In this document: positions 12,084 through 24,424 of the stretch, one piece after another
How positions within the stretch are numbered: position 1 is the stretch's first letter
Layout of the letters: each line of letters begins with the position of its first letter
Origin: Rapana venosa
Lineage: Eukaryota > Mollusca > Gastropoda > Neogastropoda > Muricidae
Assembly (NCBI GenBank): GCA_028751875.1
Contig: CM054157.1
Span: 1,207,973 to 1,271,972 of the forward strand
Length of the DNA stretch: 64,000 bases
Reading direction: 5' to 3'
Notes under the pieces: model-generated
Told to the model about the DNA's origin: nothing
Databases searched by the model: none
Seen by the model: the letters and a program-made list of their open reading frames with translations, nothing else
Position numbers and translations under genes: made by a program

Positions 12084-12410
12084 GATAATAATAAATTAAT
12101 GTATTGAATTTTTATAGCGCTGAATCTTGTAAAGCAACCAAACCAAAGCGCTCAGATTTTATGTCATACACTTTAAGTCCCGGCAGAGATTTTTCTCTCG
12201 TGAAATTCGGGCTGCTCTCCCCTGGGGATGAGCGGGAGAGGCGAGTCGCCACTTAGCGCTGCGCCACCTGTTCACCCTTTTTGTTTTCTGCAGCTGTATT
12301 TGTTTCCCTATCAGAGTGGCTATCTTTTATCTATGAATGTTTGCAGGGGACAACTCTTTGGTTGCCGTGGGTTTTTTTACGTGCGCTAAATAATTACGTG
12401 TAAACACAAG

Positions 12411-12441
<31 letters not shown>

Positions 12442-12579
12442 TAGCGCCCACACCACCACTCATGGTTTCTAATGGGATGGTGGAAATTTCCGGTCCAAAC
12501 GGGGGTACGAAACCGCTCTCTGCACACTTCAGACCCGGACTTTTCGCTTTCTAGACAGGCGCGTTCCTCTAGACCACGA
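12084..12579 (-). mobile_element. tRNA-derived SINE (type B) nested in LINE B, left copy
   Basis: Read on the minus strand, the head has GGTCTAGAGG-type box A and a GGTTCGTACCCC-type box B. The body has CGGATGAGACGATAAACCGA and the TTACGTGCGCTAAA region, and the tail ends TATAGCGCTGAATC-like with (TAA/ATT)n. It splits the LINE reading frame between HPE and the following IHKLTW-like codons. The same insertion is at 21603-22078. Confidence 0.85.
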
Positions 12580-13535
12580 TCCCAAGCTACTGGTGTTCTC
12601 CCAATGGAAGAGACCAAAAACCAGATCAACCACTGATGATCAATGGACATGGAGGAGAAGATTGCTCCCTAGATGTAAAAGTAAGAGAGAGAGACGGTAT
12701 GTTGGAGTGAACACCACCTTGTCAACTGCAACCCTAAAAGTGGGCTTGAGAAAAAATGGATCTGGGAAGCAGAACAACAACATTTTGATGTGGAGAAAAG
12801 CTGCGCAACACCAACGTAAAGAGTGCTTTCACCCTCCAACTCAAAAACAAGTTCCAAGCATAGTGGATTTACTGAGTACTACACACCTCCGGACCGATAA
12901 TATAAACCACCATGTGGAAACAAGTCAGGACAGCTACCACACAAGCCAGTGAAACGTGCTTAGGACAGAGCAGAGGAAGGAGAAAAACGGGATTCAGCAG
13001 ACACCTGACAGCTTCAAGAAGGGAGAGAACTGAAGAAGAAAATCTAGAGACAAAGTCAGAGCGGATGAGGTATGAGAGAAGAGTACAAACAACAGTACAG
13101 AGAAGCAAACCAAAACTGTGAGAGAATGAAAAAAAGAACAGACATGCATACCTACATGGATGATATTGCAAGACAAGCAGAGGAGGGCCGCTGCAAAAGG
13201 AGAGCAAGGACAGGTGTATAAGATTCACCAAGCGGTCAGTGGGCAAATTACCGGGGCAATACCGAAACACCAATCCTAGATAAACAAGCGCCACCAAATA
13301 TTACCACCAGAAGCAGAACATGATGCAAGATGGGCAGAACATTTCAGCGAAGTTCTCAAAACCAGACCACACCACTGAAGAGGCAAAGAGTACAGTTCCT
13401 GACGCCGATCTCCAATTGTGAACCAGCACACCACCAAAGAAGGAAAAGATTATAACAGCAATCAGCTCTCTCAAGAATGGAAAAGCCCCAGGCAAGGACA
13501 CTTAACGCAGAACTTTTCAATGCAGATCCACGAGA

Positions 13536-14941
13536 TTGGGCATCTTAAGTTCTACAGCCACTCTTTGCAGCTATATGGGAGGAGAAACAGCTACCAGCAG
13601 ATTGGACAGAAGGAGTCATCGTGAAGATCCAAAGAAAGGAGCCCTGAACAATTGTAACAACTGGAGAGGAATCACTCTGTTATCTGTTCCCAGCAAGATT
13701 CTGGCAAAGATCATCATCGAACGAATCTCAGAGGCAGTGGACCAACAACTCAGAAAGGAACAGGCAGGTTTTCGACCAGGAAGAAGATGCATAGACCAGA
13801 TCTTCACCCTGCGCAACATCATCGAACAGTGCACGGAATGGCAGAGACAGCTGTATATCAACTTCGTAGATTTTGAAAAAGCCTTTGACAGCATTCATCA
13901 AGAAAGTGTATGGCGCATACTCCGAGCATATGGAATTCCACAGGAGATTATCCAAGTCATTAAGAGCTTCTACAACAACTTCACGTGCAGAGTAGGAAAC
14001 AGCAAAACCAGTTTCAGTGTACAAACCGGCGTCAGACAAGGCTGCCCCATGTCAGCACTACTCTTCAACCGGACAATTGATTGGGTGATGAGACAAACAA
14101 CAGCTGACCAGTCATGGGGCATCAGATGGACCCCATTCTCAATGCTTGAAGACCTAGATTTTGCCGATGATCTGGCACTGCTCTCGCATACCCACCATCA
14201 CATTCAAGAGAAGACATCCCATCTCGGCACTTTCGCACAGCAAGTAGGCCTGAAAATCAGTCAGAAGAAGACAGAGGTGATGACACTGAACGTTCAGAAC
14301 CCCTCACCGGTCACAGTGAATGGAGAAGATTTACCAACAACTGAAGAGTTCATGTACCTCGGGAGCACTGTTAGGCATTATGGCGGAACAGGCAGCGACA
14401 TCAAGAACCGGATTAGCAAAGCAAGAAATGCTTATAGAAATCTGAACAATGTGTGGAAATCGTCCCAGTACAGCACCAGAACCAAACTAAGACTATACCA
14501 AGCTGTGTACTTTCCACCCTTTTGTATGGCTCGGAGTGCTGGAGGATGACTGAGAGTGACCTCGACAAACTATCCACATTCCACACGAAGAATCTCAGAA
14601 GAATCTTGCACATCTTCTGGCCTGAGACCATCTCCAACCAAGAACTTTTTGCCCGTTGCAACCAAGAAAGCATGGACAACATCATCATGCATAGGCGATG
14701 GGGATGGATAGGGCATATCTGCCGTCGGGAACAGGAAAACATCGCCCAAACAGCCCTCCACTGGACACCAGAGGGAAAATGCAAACGAGGACGACCCAAG
14801 AACACTTGGCATCGGACTGTCGAAACAGAGCTGAAGACCTTCCAACATACCTGGGGAACCATTCGGAAGCTGGCCCAGGACAGACAGGAGTGGAGAACAT
14901 TTGTTGCTGCCCTACGTGCCAATAAGGCACAAAGGCATTGA
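13536..14941 (+). pseudogene. LINE B reverse transcriptase, left copy (frameshifted)
   Basis: Encodes the same RT as 23102-24424. FADD lies at 14159-14170, preceded by QTGVRQGCPMSALLFNRTID. A one-base loss near 14503 (ACCAAGCTG against ACCAGAGCTG in the right copy) shifts the frame, so the protein is split into 13536-14549 and 14453-14941. The C-terminus (HRRWGWIGHICRREQENIAQ, GRPKNTWHRTVE) is otherwise intact. Confidence 0.88.
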
Positions 14942-14949
14942 TGATGATG

Positions 14950-14953
14950 AAAC

Positions 14954-14990
<37 letters not shown>

Positions 14991-15287
14991 TGACTGTTTG
15001 CACTGGAAAGAGAAAGAGACACAGACCCAGACAGACAGAGAGACTCTGATTCTTGGACAGACTGACATACAGTGAAAGATATAAACCAGTTGGAGAATAA
15101 AAGATTCAGCAAGGCAAGGCAGCCCCAATGCATCCCCAAATGGTCCTGTCTTCTGACCGTTTGGCATGTGTCTTCATTTAGATGGAATGATGGTGGAAAC
15201 TCGCTTTTCTAACAGACTGTTTTCCATCATGATTTTTGGGGGTGTAGCGACATGTAGTGATTTATCCTGGCCTTTATCTGAGGAAAT
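14950..15287 (+). repeat. 1.5-kb repeat unit U2, right part
   Basis: Resumes at the target duplication with a CA tract, then CTGTGACTGTTTGCACTGG through to the next GGTTTAGTGG at 15288. Confidence 0.9.
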
Positions 15288-15350
15288 GGTTTAGTGGTGG
15301 TCGTTTTTCATGCTTTTATCAATATATGGGATTATTACAATGATTCTGTA

Positions 15351-15395
<45 letters not shown>

Positions 15396-16481
15396 GAGAA
15401 GAGAGAGAGAAAGAGAAGCAAATCCATGGAGATACTGAAAGACAGACAGAATTATAGTGACGTGGAAACACAGGGAAAATTAGGCAAGGAGATCACTTTG
15501 AAGTGAAAAGACAAAGCATGAAAAGACACAAGACTAGCATAGAAGTATACAACAAAAACTGTAAAATCAAAACAGAAAGAGAGAGAGCAGCAAATGGAGT
15601 GGAAGAGAAAGGGGGGAGGGTGTGGGCAGGAAGACAGAGAGAAACCCAGATGGAAAGAGACAAGGGAAGACTTACTTAAAACCAATTGGAGCCAAACAAG
15701 TCTAACAAGGGAAACTCAATTCATGGAAGTGTTTCAGTTTAATTAAGGAAATCTCATAGGTCTTTAAATGCTGATAAGATTACCAAATGGGTTCAATCTC
15801 ATATGGTTTAAAAACTGTCTGGCAAGTGTTTTTATCTGGATAGAGTGATAGCTTGAAGCAGCTTGTCTCCTGCACAGACGTTTTTGGTGTGACTTCTTCC
15901 TTGGACATTGGTAATGTATTCTGGCTATACCCTGGAGACTTTTTCTGAAAAAGTTGCTGTCACTGTTTTCACTTTATTTATTGATTTTTCAAAAATGGAG
16001 GCTTTCTATTCAGACAACTTTGAAATGGAGGGAGTTGGCAAAGACCGACAATTACACTAAAAAAGAGAGGATTAAAACAAACTGCTCAGTGGCATTGGGA
16101 ATACATATGATAAGGTTAGTTACTGATCAAGCATTTTGACTGATGCATATGTTACACAGCGATGCAACCATCAAAGTCTAAATCCATGAAAAATACACCA
16201 AGCAAAGGGCTGAGAATGAGGCCTTTGGTCCCATATACTCCACCCTGTACATCAAGTGTACATTTTAATAAATAGTTTAAGACACAAAAGTGTCAGCTTA
16301 TGAGGTTCCATTTGACATTGTCTTCTGACTTCTTCTCTTATGTACAGAAGCTAAAGCATTCAAAGTCAGTTTATAGACTGCTTCTTCATGCATGAAAGAA
16401 TTGCTGTGCAACAAGAAGTAATTGCTAAAGCAAGGAAATTGACCAAGTACACATGTCATGAATAAGAATCAGACAAACATA

Positions 16482-16530
<49 letters not shown>

Positions 16531-16833
16531 TGACTGTTTGCACTGGAAAGAGAAAGAGACACAGACCCAGACAGACAGACAGAGAGACTCAGATGCTTGG
16601 ATGGACTGATATATAGTGAAAGATATAAACCAGCTGGAGATATAAAAGATTCAGCCAGGCAAGGCAGCCCCAATGCAATCCCCAAATGGTCCTGTCTTCT
16701 GACCATTTGGCATGTGTCTTCATTTAGATGGAGTGATGGCAGAAACTCGCTTTTCTTACAGACTGTTTTCCATCATGATTTCTGGGGGTGTAGCAACGTG
16801 TGGTGATTTATCCTGGCCTTTATCTGAGGAAAT
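15288..16833 (+). repeat. 1.5-kb tandem repeat unit U3
   Basis: Full unit of about 1546 bp. In order: GGTTTAGTGGTGGTCG, an AG tract, GGAAGACTTACTTAAAACC, the conserved core CTGTCTGGCAAGTGTTTTTA, CATCAAGTGTACATTTT, a CA tract at about 16484-16528, and CCCCAAATGGTCCTGTCTTC. I see no coding potential. The unit-length conservation with the next copy shows tandem organisation. Confidence 0.92.
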
Positions 16834-16902
16834 GGTTTAGTGGTGGTCGTTTTTCATGCTTTTATCAATATATGGGACTATTACATTGATTCTGTAAGAG
16901 AG

Positions 16903-16958
<56 letters not shown>

Positions 16959-18356
16959 GGGGGGGGGGGGCAATTTCATGAAGATACTGAAAGACAGACA
17001 GAATTACAGTGACATGAACACACAGGGAAAATTAGGCAAGGAGATCACTTTGAAGTGAAAAGACAAAGGCATGAAAAGACACAAGACTAGCATAGAAGCA
17101 TACAACAAAAACTGTAAAATCAAAAACAGAAAGAGAGAGAGCAGCAAATGGAGTGGAAGAGAAAGGGAAGACAGAGAGAAACACAGATGGAAAGAGACAG
17201 GGGAAGACTTACTTAAACCAATTCGAGCCAAACAAGTCTAACAAGGGAAATTCAATTCATGGAAGTGTTCAGTTCAATTAAGGAAATCACAGAGGTCTTT
17301 AAATGCTGATAAGATTCCCACATGGGTTTAATCTCATATGGTTTAAAAACTGTCTGGCAAGTATTTTTATCTGGATAGAGTGATAGCTTGAAGCAGCTTG
17401 TCTCCTGCACAGACGTTTTTGGTGTGACTTCTTCCTTGGACATTGGTGATGTATTCTTGGCTATATACCCTGGAGACTCTTTCTGAAAAAGTTGCTGTCA
17501 CTGTTTTCACTTTATTTATTGATTTTTTAAAAATGGAGGCTTTCTATTCAGACAACTTTGAAAATGGAGGGAGTTGGCAAAGACCGACAATTACACTAAA
17601 AGAAAGAGAGGATTAAAACAAACTGCTCAGTGGCATTGGGAATACATATGATAAGGTTAGTTACTGATCAAGCATTTTGACTAATGCATATGTTACACAG
17701 CATGCAACCATCAAAGTCTAAATCCATGAAAAATACACCAGGAAAAGGGCTGAGAATGAGGCCTTTGGTCCCATATACTCCACCCTGTACATCAAGTGTA
17801 CATTTTAATAAATAGTTTAAGACACAAAAGTGTCAGCTTATGAGGTTCCATTTGACATTGTCTTCTGACTTCTTCTCTTATGTACAGAAGCTAAAGCATT
17901 CAAAGTCAGTTTATAGACTGCTTCTTCATGTATGAAAGAATTGCTTTGCAACAAGAAGTAATTGCTAAAGCAAGGAAATCGACCAAGTACACATGTCATG
18001 AATAAGAATCAGACAAACATACACACACACACACACACACACATACACACTGTGACTACTTGCACTGGAAAGAGAAAAAGACACAGACCCAGACAGACAG
18101 ACAGAGAGACTCAGATGCTTGGATGGACTGATATATAGTGAAAGATATAAACCAGCTGGAGATAGAAAAGATTCAGCAAGGCAAGGCAGCCCCAATGCAA
18201 TCCCCAAATGGTCCTGTCTTCTGACCGTTTGGCATGTGTCTTCATTTAGATGGAGTGATGGCGGAAACTCGCTTTTCTTACAGACTGTTTTCCATCATGA
18301 TTTCTGGGGGTGTAGCCACGTGTGGTGATTTATTCCCGGCCTTTATCTGAGGAAAT
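16834..18356 (+). repeat. 1.5-kb tandem repeat unit U4
   Basis: Full unit of about 1523 bp, about 95% like U3 by eye outside microsatellites. The AG tract at 16901-16955 is followed by a G run. Confidence 0.92.
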
Positions 18357-18728
18357 GGTTTAGTAGTGGTCGTTTTTCATGCTTTTATCAATATATGGGG
18401 CTATTACATTGATTTTGTAGGAGAAGGAAGAGAGAGAATCAGAACAAGCACAGGCCTAACTAGAAAAGAAGAGAGAGGGAGAAGGCTGGAGAAAGAGGAG
18501 GGTGAGGAAGAGGGGATAGAAGGGGGTAGAAAGAGGAGAACTAGGACACAGAGGGAGAGAGTCGATGCTAATCTTTTTTTTCTGAAGTAGGGGTTAAGAG
18601 AGAGAGACATAGAGACAGTGATACCAAGAGAATACAAAGAGAGAGAGTGAGAGACATACTGAGAGAGAGGGGGGAAGGAGAGAGAGAGAGAATAACCTTC
18701 AACCCACTAGGTCATCATTTTATGTCAG
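18357..18728 (+). repeat. 1.5-kb repeat unit U5, truncated and divergent
   Basis: Begins like U3 and U4 but after about 18415 switches to a purine-rich sequence (AGAATCAGAACAAGCACAGG) that is shared, inverted, with 53700-53830. The SINE at 18735 follows. Confidence 0.85.
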
Positions 18729-18734
18729 CCTTGT

Positions 18735-19031
18735 ACAGGATAGCTCAGTGGTCGGAGCACTCGCTTTCCCCCAGCCAAGTTAAGCAGCGTCGATCGTGGT
18801 TACCAGTTGGATGGGTGACCGTTTGCGCGCCTTGGCTTCAGTACAGTTCCCCCAGTTCACCCAGCTGTAAATGGGTACCTGCCCTCTTTAGGGTCAGGGA
18901 AGGTAAAGCAGCGAGGGAGAGGAGATGGGCGCTGCCCTCAATATGCTGGCCCTAGAGAAGTGAGGTCTCTGACGCCTCGCTCCCCTACGACCTTATAGGT
19001 TATGGGACTCCTTTACCTTTACCTTACCTTA
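18735..19031 (+). mobile_element. SINE with tRNA/5S-like chimeric head, copy 3 (best preserved)
   Basis: Short target duplication CCTTGT (18729-18734 and 19032-19037). Box A-like TAGCTCAGTGG is at 18741-18751. At 18777-18821 the 45 bases match the 5S rRNA internal control region without gaps at about 36 positions, counted by eye against the 5S sequence as I know it. The body includes AAATGGGTACCTGCCCTC and the tail is (TTACC)n. This mix of a tRNA-like 5' part and a 5S-like part defines the family here. Confidence 0.9.
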
Positions 19032-19037
19032 CCTTGT

Positions 19038-19120
19038 CTTACAATTTGCCCTTGTAAACATACAAGCATAAAGAAATTGGTAAAACATAAGGGGGAAACA
19101 TCACACACACACACACACAC

Positions 19121-19155
<35 letters not shown>

Positions 19156-19258
19156 CCACCCCACCACCACCACCAACAACAACAACATGATCAAACCACA
19201 GCTTACAAGAAATTTAAGAGAAAACCATATCTACACAGTTATATCTCTTGGTTTAAAA

Positions 19259-19290
<32 letters not shown>

Positions 19291-19646
19291 AAACCCCACA
19301 CTCACTCACTCACCTCACTCACAGTCAGACAGGAGGGAGAGAGAAAGGGAGAGAGGTAATGATCAGACAGAAAGACAGCCAAAGAAAAAGATATAGAGAG
19401 AAGAGGGGAACAGACAAACAAAGAAAAGATTAGAGGAAAGATCAAGAGACAGACAGACGCATAGAGACAGAGAGACAGAAAATCAAACACAAATCCAATA
19501 AAAGAATTTTATAAACCATTGGAAGCTGTACAAGCTTCAGCCAGGAAATGTAATACACAGTTACAGAAAATTACAGATTATGCTGATCAAATTCCCAAAT
19601 GGTTCCTATATTTAGAATATTTGGCGTGACCCTGCTTTTAAAGCAC

Positions 19647-19697
<51 letters not shown>

Positions 19698-19700
19698 GAC
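19038..19700. other. Microsatellite-rich spacer
   Basis: CA tracts at 19103-19152 and 19262-19290, (CACT)n near 19300, and AG runs at 19646-19695. No gene is visible. The same sequence is at 28515-29190. Confidence 0.8.
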
Positions 19701-19714
19701 AATTGACAAAATTT

Positions 19715-19773
19715 ATTGCTATTTAGGTTGGGGAGGAAACCCCAATAGAAAAAACATATGGAGACTTGGAGAC
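19715..19773 (+). mobile_element. 5' end of RTE-like LINE C, cut by the gap
   Basis: ATTGCTATTTAG (19715-19726) and the following AGGAAACCCCAATAG match the left target site and first bases of the LINE at 29215. The contig therefore stops inside this LINE. Confidence 0.85.
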
Positions 19774-20273
19774 NNNNNNNNNNNNNNNNNNNNNNNNNNN
19801 NNNNNNNNNNNNNNNNNNNNNNNNNNNNNNNNNNNNNNNNNNNNNNNNNNNNNNNNNNNNNNNNNNNNNNNNNNNNNNNNNNNNNNNNNNNNNNNNNNNN
19901 NNNNNNNNNNNNNNNNNNNNNNNNNNNNNNNNNNNNNNNNNNNNNNNNNNNNNNNNNNNNNNNNNNNNNNNNNNNNNNNNNNNNNNNNNNNNNNNNNNNN
20001 NNNNNNNNNNNNNNNNNNNNNNNNNNNNNNNNNNNNNNNNNNNNNNNNNNNNNNNNNNNNNNNNNNNNNNNNNNNNNNNNNNNNNNNNNNNNNNNNNNNN
20101 NNNNNNNNNNNNNNNNNNNNNNNNNNNNNNNNNNNNNNNNNNNNNNNNNNNNNNNNNNNNNNNNNNNNNNNNNNNNNNNNNNNNNNNNNNNNNNNNNNNN
20201 NNNNNNNNNNNNNNNNNNNNNNNNNNNNNNNNNNNNNNNNNNNNNNNNNNNNNNNNNNNNNNNNNNNNNNNNN
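19774..20273. other. Assembly gap, 500 N
   Basis: Exactly 500 undetermined bases, a conventional placeholder length. The flanks are the two ends of the 9-kb duplication. Confidence 0.99.
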
Positions 20274-21602
20274 TGGCAAAGACCGACAATTACACTAAAC
20301 GAAAGGATTTTTTTTAACTTCTCAGTTACATAGGGAAAACAGATAAGGTTAGTCACTGATCAAGCATTTTGACTGATGCATATGTTACACAGCATGTGAC
20401 CATCAAAGTCTAAATCTATGAAAAATACACAGAGAAAAGCCAAATGGGCTGAGAATGAGGCCATTGGTCCCATATACTCCACCCTGTACATCAAGTGTAC
20501 ATTTTCATAAAAGGTGTAAGACACAAAGTGTCAGCTTATGAGGTTCCATTTCACATTGTCTTCTGACTTCTTCTTTTATGTACAGAAGCTAAAGCAATCA
20601 AAATCAGTTTATAGACTACTGGTTCATGCATGAAAGAATTGCTTTGCAACAAGAAGTAATTGCTAAAGCTGAGGAAATCAACCAAGTACATATGTCATGA
20701 ATAAGAATCAGACAAACAAAACACCCCTGTGGAACTCCCGGGGTATGCTTGCAAAGCATGGCAAGAATAGGATCTCTGCCCTCCAACCAGGCATGTCGTA
20801 AAAGGCGACTAAGGTGGAACCCTTCCCCCAGGTAGGGGGTTAGACACAGGGCTAACAACCCTGTTCTGTAAAAAAATGTTTGTTACGGAAACAGCAACAC
20901 AAGAAATCAACACTACTAGGTGTGACGGGCTTCCAGAGTCATCGAAAGATACTCGCATGAATGACAGTGGTGAAAGCCGAAAGGAAGCCGCTGACAGGAA
21001 GATGGAAGTCTTAAGTGCCAAAAATAAGACCAAAATAGGATTCTGGAATGTGAGAACCATGTTTGAGACAGGAAAACTAGGGCAAGTTACAGCAGAGATG
21101 AGACGCTACAATTTACACATTCTCGGAGTCAGTGAAAGCTGATGGACAGGATCAGGCAAATACAGAGCTAGCACAGGAGAGACAGTGCTGTACAGTGGTA
21201 GAGATGACAACCAACACCATGAGGGAGTAGCAATTATCATGAAGAAAGGAATGGAGAAGTGCCTGATGGAGTGGAAACCTATCAACAGCAGGATGATGAA
21301 GATAAGAATGAAAGGTAAACATGCTAAAACCACAATCATACAGTGCTATGCACCAACCAACGACAGTGGAGAAGAAAGCAAAGATACATTTTATGAACAA
21401 TTACAGGCTGAAATGGAAAACACACCAAACCATGACATGAGGATTGTGATGGGTGACCTAAATGCAAAAGTCGGAAAAGACAACACAAACCAAGAAAGAG
21501 CCATGGGAAAAGAAGGATGTGGCAGCATGTGGAGAAAGATTGGTGGAATTCTGCATGACAAACAACCTGGTCATTGGAGGGACATTATTTGCACACCCTG
21601 AG

Positions 21603-21915
21603 ATAATAATAATAATGTATGGAATTTATATAGCGCTGAATCTTGTAAAGCAACAAACCAAAGCGCTCAGATTTTATTTCATACCACTTTAAGTCACGGC
21701 AGATTTCTCTCCGTGAAATTCGGGCTGCTCTCCCTGGGGAGAGCGGGAGAGCGAGTCGCCACTTAGCGCTGCGCCACCCTTTCACCCTTTTTTTTTTTCT
21801 GCAGCTGTATTTGTTTCCCTATCAGAGTGGCTTTTATCTAAGAATTTTGCCAGGGACAACTCTCTTGTTGCCGTGGGTTTTTTTACGTGCGCTAAATAAT
21901 TACGTGTAACACACG

Positions 21916-21946
<31 letters not shown>

Positions 21947-22078
21947 TAGCGCCCACACCACCACTCATGGTCTAATGGATGGGGGGAAAATTTCCGGTCC
22001 AAACGGGGTACGAACCGCTGCACACTTCAGACCCGGACTTTTCGCTTTCTAGACAGGCGCGTTACCTCTAGACCACAG
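21603..22078 (-). mobile_element. tRNA-derived SINE (type B) nested in LINE B, right copy
   Basis: The same nested insertion as 12084-12579. On the minus strand, the head CTAGAGGTAACGCGCCTGTC is a good box A region, and GGTTCGTACCCC at about 22004-22016 is box B. The LINE sequence resumes with ATCCACAAGCTTACCTGG. Any target duplication is short (possibly AGAT). Confidence 0.87.
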
Positions 22079-22138
22079 ATCCACAAGCTTACCTGGTGTT
22101 CTCCCAATGGAAGAGACAAAAACCAGATCAACCACCTG

Positions 22139-23029
22139 ATGATCAATGGGACATGGAGGAGATTGCTCCTAGATGTAAAAGTAAGGAGAGGAGCCGATGT
22201 TGGCAGTGATCACCACCTTGTCACTGCAACCCTAAAAGTGAAGCTGAGAAAAAATGGATCTGGGAAAGCAGAACAACAACATTTTGATGTGGAAAAGCTG
22301 CGCAACACCAAAGTAAAGAGTGCTTTCACCCTCCAGCTCAAAAACAAGTTCCAAGCACTAGTGGATACTGAGAACTACACACCTCCGGACACGACTAATA
22401 TAAACACCATGTGGAAACAAGTCAGGACAGCCTACACACAAGCCAGTGAAACGTGCTTAGGACAGAGACAGAGGAAGAGAAAAACGTGGATTACAGCAGA
22501 CACCTGACAAGCCATCAAGAACGGGAGAGAACTGAAGAAGAAAATCTTAGAGACAAAGTCAGAGCGGATGAGAGAGAGGTACAAACAACAGTACAGAGAA
22601 GCAAACCAAACTGTGAAGAGAATGAAAAGAACAGACATGCATACCTACATGGATGATATTGCAAGACAAGCAGAGGAGGCCGCTGCAAAGGGAGAGCAAG
22701 GACAGGTGTATAAGATCACCAAGACTGTCAGTGGCAAATACCGGGGCAATACCGAAACACCAATCCTAGATAAACAAGGCCAAATACTTACCACAGAAGC
22801 AGAACAAGATGCAAGATGGGCAGAACATTTCAGCGAAGTTCTCAACAGACCACCACCAACTGAAGAGGCAAAGGTACAAGATCCTGACGCCGATCTCAAT
22901 GTGAACAGCACACCACCAAAGAAGGAAAAGATTATAACAGCAATCAGCTCTCTCAAGAATGGAAAAGCCCCTGGCCAGGACAACCTTAACGCAGAACTTT
23001 TCAAGGCAGATCCAGAGATTGCATCTTAA
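22139..23029 (+). pseudogene. LINE B linker between endonuclease and RT
   Basis: Two in-frame blocks (22139-22507 and 22508-23029) split by a TGA. They include the end of the endonuclease (RRGADVGSDHHLVTATLK with the SDH motif) and a basic linker rich in Lys/Gln/Arg up to SSLKNGKAPGQDNLNAELFK, the first RT block. The TAA at 23027 falls where a Lys codon is likely. Sequence beyond it continues in the same frame. Confidence 0.85.
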
Positions 23030-23101
23030 GTTCTACAGCCACTCTTTGCAGCTATATGGGAGGAGAAACAGCTACCAGCAGATTGGACAGAAGGAGTCAT
23101 C

Positions 23102-24424
23102 GTGAAGATTCCAAAGAAAGGAGCCCTGAACAATTGTAACAACTGGAGAGGAATCACTCTGTTATCTGTTCCCAGCAAGATTCTGGCAAAGATCATCATC
23201 GGACGAATCTCAGAGGCAGTGGACCAACAACTCAGAAAGGAACAGGCAGGTTTTCGACCAGGAAGAAAATGCATAGACCAGATCTTCACCCTGCGCAACA
23301 TCATCGAACAGTGCACGGAATGGCAGAGACAGCTGTATATCAACTTCGTAGATTTTGAAAAAGCCTTTGACAGCATTCATCAAGAAAGTGTATGGCGCAT
23401 ACTCCGAGCATATGGAATTCCACAGGAGATTATCCAAGTCATTAAGAGCTTCTACAACAACTTCACGTGCAGAGTAGGAAACAGCAAAACCAGTTTCAGT
23501 GTACAAACCGGCGTCAGACAAGGCTGCCCCATGTCAGCACTACTCTTCAACCGGACAATTGATTGGGTGATGAGACAAACAACAGCTGACCAGTCATGGG
23601 GCATCAGATGGACCCCATTCTCAATGCTTGAAGACCTAGATTTTGCCGATGATCTGGCACTGCTCTCGCATACCCACCATCACATTCAAGAGAAGACATC
23701 CCATCTCGGCACTTTCGCACAGCAAGTAGGCCTGAAAATCAGTCAGAAGAAGACAGAGGTGATGACACTGAACGTTCAGAACCCCTCACCGGTCACAGTG
23801 AATGGAGAAGATTTACCAACAACTGAAGAGTTCATGTACCTCGGGAGCACTGTTAGGCATTATGGCGGAACAGGCAGCGACATCAAGAACCGGATTAGCA
23901 AAGCAAGAAATGCTTATAGAAATCTGAACAATGTGTGGAAATCGTCCCAGTACAGCACCAGAACCAAACTAAGACTATACCAGAGCTGTGTACTTTCCAC
24001 CCTTTTGTATGGCTCGGAGTGCTGGAGGATGACTGAGAGTGACCTCGACAAACTATCCACATTCCACACGAAGAATCTCAGAAGAATCTTGCACATCTTC
24101 TGGCCTGAGACCATCTCCAACCAAGAACTTTTTTCCCGTTGCAACCAAGAAAGCATGGACAACATCATCATGCATAGGCGATGGGGATGGATAGGGCATA
24201 TCTGCCGTCGGGAACAGGAAAACATCGCCCAAACAGCCCTCCACTGGACACCAGAGGGAAAATGCAAACGAGGACGACCCAAGAACACTTGGCATCGGAC
24301 TGTCGAAACAGAGCTGAAGACCTTCCAACATACCTGGGGAACCATTCGGAAGCTGGCCCAGGACAGACAGGAGTGGAGAACATTTGTTGCTGCCCTACGT
24401 GCCAATAAGGCACAAAGGCATTGA
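23102..24424 (+). pseudogene. LINE B reverse transcriptase, right copy (long open frame)
   Basis: The open frame of 440 residues covers nearly the whole RT and C-terminus of a non-LTR retrotransposon. Blocks: KIPKKGALNNCNNWRGITLL, EQAGFRPGRKCIDQI, NFVDFEKAFDSIH, VRQGCPMSALLF, EDLDFADDLALL (FADD at 23642-23653), EFMYLGSTV, and the C-terminal GRPKNTWHRTVE. All three catalytic Asp residues are present. It lacks an initiating region of its own, because the full element ORF is stopped upstream, so it is a dead but recent copy. Confidence 0.9.

Larger units (their letters stand above)
11208..14949 (+). mobile_element. RTE-like LINE (family B), left copy, with nested SINE
   Basis: Flanked by an 11-bp target duplication AAACAAAACAC (11197-11207 and 14950-14960) in the CA-rich part of a 1.5-kb unit. 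Its 3' end is (TGA)n, as in RTE-type elements. It encodes an APE endonuclease (from about 11515) and RT. A tRNA-derived SINE is nested at about 12084-12579. Subtracting it leaves about 3.25 kb, close to full length for RTE-like elements. The clade is inferred from length, single-ORF layout and 3' end. Confidence 0.88.
10752..19773 (+). repeat. Left copy of the 9-kb end-to-end duplication flanking the N gap
   Basis: Matches 20274-29262 collinearly, including the same nested LINE, SINE and target duplications. It ends exactly at the gap, and the right copy begins exactly after it. Corresponding points: 10752/20274, 11197/20714, 14159/23642, 18735/28211, 19715/29203. Differences are mostly indels and microsatellite lengths, concentrated at 10.1-13.65 kb in this copy. 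Confidence 0.95.

Noticed and set aside
19571..20356. Open frames running through the gap
   Set aside because: They consist almost entirely of N.
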